A stretch of DNA of 43,080 nucleotides from Bacteroidetes bacterium QH_7_62_13 (GTDB lineage Bacteria; Bacteroidota; Rhodothermia; Rhodothermales; Salinibacteraceae). Location: assembly GCA_003023365.1 (NCBI GenBank), contig PXTG01000068.1:1-43080 (forward strand). Direction: 5' to 3'. The notes beneath the pieces are model-generated. The model searched no databases, was not told where the DNA came from, and worked only from the letters and a program-made list of their open reading frames with translations. The position numbers and the translations under genes are program-made. Below are positions 40,962-43,080 of the stretch, piece by piece; position 1 is the stretch's first letter; each line of letters opens with the position of its first letter.

Positions 40962-43080
40962 ATGGCCGACGACCCGACGACGTTGCTCGTGCAGGGACTC
41001 AACGGTGAAGGACCCGGTGACATCGTGGGGGCCTTCGCGAACGAAGCGAATGTGGATCCCGACGCCATCGGTGCCATCGACATCGACGACGGCACGGCCA
41101 CGGTGGCCGTACACGCCGGCGCGGCCGACCGCATTGCGCAGCACCTCGACGGGGGGCGCATCGGTACCGCAACGGTGTCGATTGCGGCGCTCGACGAGGG
41201 GACCGAGGCGGCCCGGCGGTACGTCGACCGGCTCACTGGGCTCGTGGAATTGGAGCGCGGGGAGGAGATGCGCCGGCACGAGCAGGAGATCAAGACGCTC
41301 TCGGGGCGGGAGCGGGAAGAGTGCGGCCGGGCCCTTCTCCGCATGCGGGGCCGAGATGAAGGGGATGGACTGGGCGGCCACCACGTCAAGTTTATGCGGG
41401 CGAACAAAGGCGAGCCCCTCCCCGACCACGAGATTCGGGTGGGCGACCTCGTCATGATCTCGAAGAAAGACCCGCTCCGCGACGACAACCCGACCGGCAC
41501 GGTCACGCAGGTGACGAACTACTCGATCACGGCGTCCTTCGACCCCAAGCCCGACGGATGGGTGTTTGGAAAGGGGCTTCGGGTGGATCTCTACGTCAAC
41601 GACATTACCTACCGGCGCATGCAGAACGCGCTGGCCCGGCTCCCAACGGCGGGCGGTCCCCTCCGGCGCCTACGGGACGTGTGCACCGGGGTCGAATCGG
41701 CGGGGGCGACCGAGGCCGCGGAGATTGACGCCTGGCACAACCCGGCGCTCAACCCCTCCCAGCGGCAGGCCGTCCGCGAGGCCCTAGCGACCGACGACGT
41801 GCACCTCATCCACGGCCCGCCCGGCACCGGCAAGACGACCACGGCCATTGAGGTGCTGCAGCAGTGCGTGGACCGGGGCGAGTCGGTGCTCGCTACCGCC
41901 GCCTCCAACACTGCCGTAGACAACATCGTCGAATTCCTCGCGGAGCAGGGGGCGGACGTGGTGCGCCTGGGTCATCCCGCCCGGGTGAGCGACCGGCTCC
42001 ACGCCCACACGCTCGACGCCCGCATCGAGGACAACGAGACCTACCGGTGTTCGCAGGCGCGTCGCGAGGAGGCGTTCGAGGTGCTCGACGAGCAAGACGC
42101 CCTTACCCACCCCTCAGGTCGCTGGCGCCGGGGCATGAGTGACGGCAAGATCGAGGACCTGGCCGAGCAGGGGCGCAGCTCGCGCGGCGTGCCCGCAAGC
42201 AAGATCAAAGAGATGGCCGAGTGGCTGGAACTGCGGGACCGGGCCGACACGCTCTTCGACGAGGCCGAGCGGCTGGAGCGGGAGGCCATCGACGAGGTGT
42301 TGTCGGCCGCCGACGTGGTGTGCAGCACCAACTCGACCGCCGGCAGCGACCTCCTAGAAACCCAGACGTTTGATACCCTCGTCATCGATGAGGCCACCCA
42401 GGCCACCGCGCCCTCCTGCTGGATTCCGATGACGCACGCCCGCCGCGCCCTCCTGGTGGGTGACCACAAGCAGCTCCCCCCTACCATCCTCAACCAGGAG
42501 GCGGCGCGGAGTGGATTGCAGCATACCCTCTTCGAGCGGCTGGCCCGGCACCACGAGACGGATCCCGATAAGCCCAACTCGATCCGCAGCCTGCTTCGTA
42601 CGCAGTACCGCATGCACGAGACGATCATGGGGTTTTCCAGCCGGACCTTCTACGACGACCGGCTGGAGGCCGACGACGCCGTGCGGCGCCACACCCTGGC
42701 CGACCTCGGCGTGACCCGTACGGCGCTCCCCGCCGACCGGCGCACCATCCTCGATCCGGCGGCCCCGCTCGTCTTCGTGGACACCCCCGCCGTCGACGCG
42801 CCGGAGCACCAGCGCGCGGGGTCCCACTCCCGCGAAAATCCCCGCGAGGCCGAGCTCGTGACGCGCCTGACCACCGCCCTCGTCGAGGCCGGGGTGGCCC
42901 CGGAAGAAATTGCGGTCATTGCCCCCTACGAGGATCAGGTGGACCGGCTGGAGCAACAGATCGACATTGAGGGGGTCGAGGTCGACACCGTCGACGGCTT
43001 TCAGGGGCGAGAGAAGGAGGTGGTGCTCGTCTCGCTCGTTCGCAGCAATGATCAGGGTGAGATCGGCTTCCTCGACGAGC
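40962..43080 (+). CDS. SF1 helicase (IGHMBP2/Dna2-like) with N-terminal DbpA-type RNA-binding domain, 3' end outside window
   Basis: Open from the ATG at 40962 to the right edge, at least 706 residues. Residues about 6-75 (TTLLVQGLNGEGPGDIVGAF...IGAIDIDDGTATVAV) match the RNA-binding domain normally found at the C-terminus of DbpA-type DEAD-box helicases. A coiled stretch and a beta-barrel like that of IGHMBP2/Upf1 follow. The helicase core has Walker A HGPPGTGKTTT (about 283-293), ATAASNTAVDNIVE (Ia), TLVIDEATQA (about 473), LVGDHKQLPPT (III), LLRTQYRMH (IV) and VDTVDGFQGREKEVVLVSLV (V). Motif VI is outside the window. It should unwind RNA or DNA 5' to 3' by family inference. Confidence 0.93.
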   Translation, partial: MADDPTTLLVQGLNGEGPGDIVGAFANEANVDPDAIGAIDIDDGTATVAVHAGAADRIAQHLDGGRIGTATVSIAALDEGTEAARRYVDRLTGLVELERGEEMRRHEQEIKTLSGREREECGRALLRMRGRDEGDGLGGHHVKFMRANKGEPLPDHEIRVGDLVMISKKDPLRDDNPTGTVTQVTNYSITASFDPKPDGWVFGKGLRVDLYVNDITYRRMQNALARLPTAGGPLRRLRDVCTGVESAGATEAAEIDAWHNPALNPSQRQAVREALATDDVHLIHGPPGTGKTTTAIEVLQQCVDRGESVLATAASNTAVDNIVEFLAEQGADVVRLGHPARVSDRLHAHTLDARIEDNETYRCSQARREEAFEVLDEQDALTHPSGRWRRGMSDGKIEDLAEQGRSSRGVPASKIKEMAEWLELRDRADTLFDEAERLEREAIDEVLSAADVVCSTNSTAGSDLLETQTFDTLVIDEATQATAPSCWIPMTHARRALLVGDHKQLPPTILNQEAARSGLQHTLFERLARHHETDPDKPNSIRSLLRTQYRMHETIMGFSSRTFYDDRLEADDAVRRHTLADLGVTRTALPADRRTILDPAAPLVFVDTPAVDAPEHQRAGSHSRENPREAELVTRLTTALVEAGVAPEEIAVIAPYEDQVDRLEQQIDIEGVEVDTVDGFQGREKEVVLVSLVRSNDQGEIGFLDE

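Overview
The window looks like a chromosome segment of a halophilic, high-GC member of the Bacteroidota/Rhodothermota line, of Salinibacter/Salinibacteraceae type. The evidence is a mix of Bacteroidota-type families (arrays of 6-bladed beta-propeller lipoproteins, a TonB-dependent receptor with a carboxypeptidase-regulatory-like N-terminal domain, a PKD/OmpA lipoprotein, an ATP synthase operon that lacks atpD and atpC) with strongly acidic proteins, high GC in the housekeeping part and weak Shine-Dalgarno sequences. The species is an inference; no 16S or marker search was possible.

Left part (1-9.9 kb, lower GC, accessory). Six 6-bladed beta-propeller genes, five of them clear lipoproteins, lie on the minus strand: <1-611, 666-1766, 1837-2928, 4053-5162, 7134-8246 and 8254-9384. 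Three form one subfamily with the same C-terminal signature. A small membrane-peptide gene (9542-9736) precedes the 8254/7134 pair, with a bidirectional hairpin terminator between peptide and propellers. A second small hydrophobic peptide gene (5818-6069) precedes the 4053 propeller. The array is cut by a decayed IS5/IS1031-type element with clean ends (2958-3892) and by an IS200/IS605-like element of about 500 bp without a transposase (about 5258-5749). Two halves of AraC-type regulator genes (6194-6490 and 9843-9941) bracket the 7-9.7 kb cassette. This peptide-plus-propeller array is the best candidate in the window for a poorly described system.

Middle part (10-28 kb). An RND-type membrane fusion protein without its pump is followed by a SnoaL-like secreted protein, an M1 aminopeptidase, a lipoprotein whose C-terminus is replaced at a junction with an MFS transporter fragment, a RecD/Dda-like helicase, an NmrA-type SDR protein and tRNA-Ser(GCU). 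Then comes the ATP synthase operon, read right to left: atpZ-like, atpI-like, atpB, atpE, atpF, atpH, atpA, atpG. Just upstream on the same strand lie a CapA-like protein, a bactofilin and an M23 endopeptidase, the last two a typical cell-shape pair.

Right part (28-43 kb). rpsT and a PKD-OmpA lipoprotein are on the plus strand. Next, on the minus strand, are a broken MFS gene abutting lysS, a helical hypothetical protein and a DUF2520-type Rossmann protein, then a TonB-dependent receptor followed by a calcineurin-like phosphoesterase. An SF1 helicase with an N-terminal DbpA-like RNA-binding domain runs off the right edge. Gene fragments at 11.4, 14.2-14.4, 30.6-31.4 and 35.2-35.4 kb show repeated small deletions and rearrangements.
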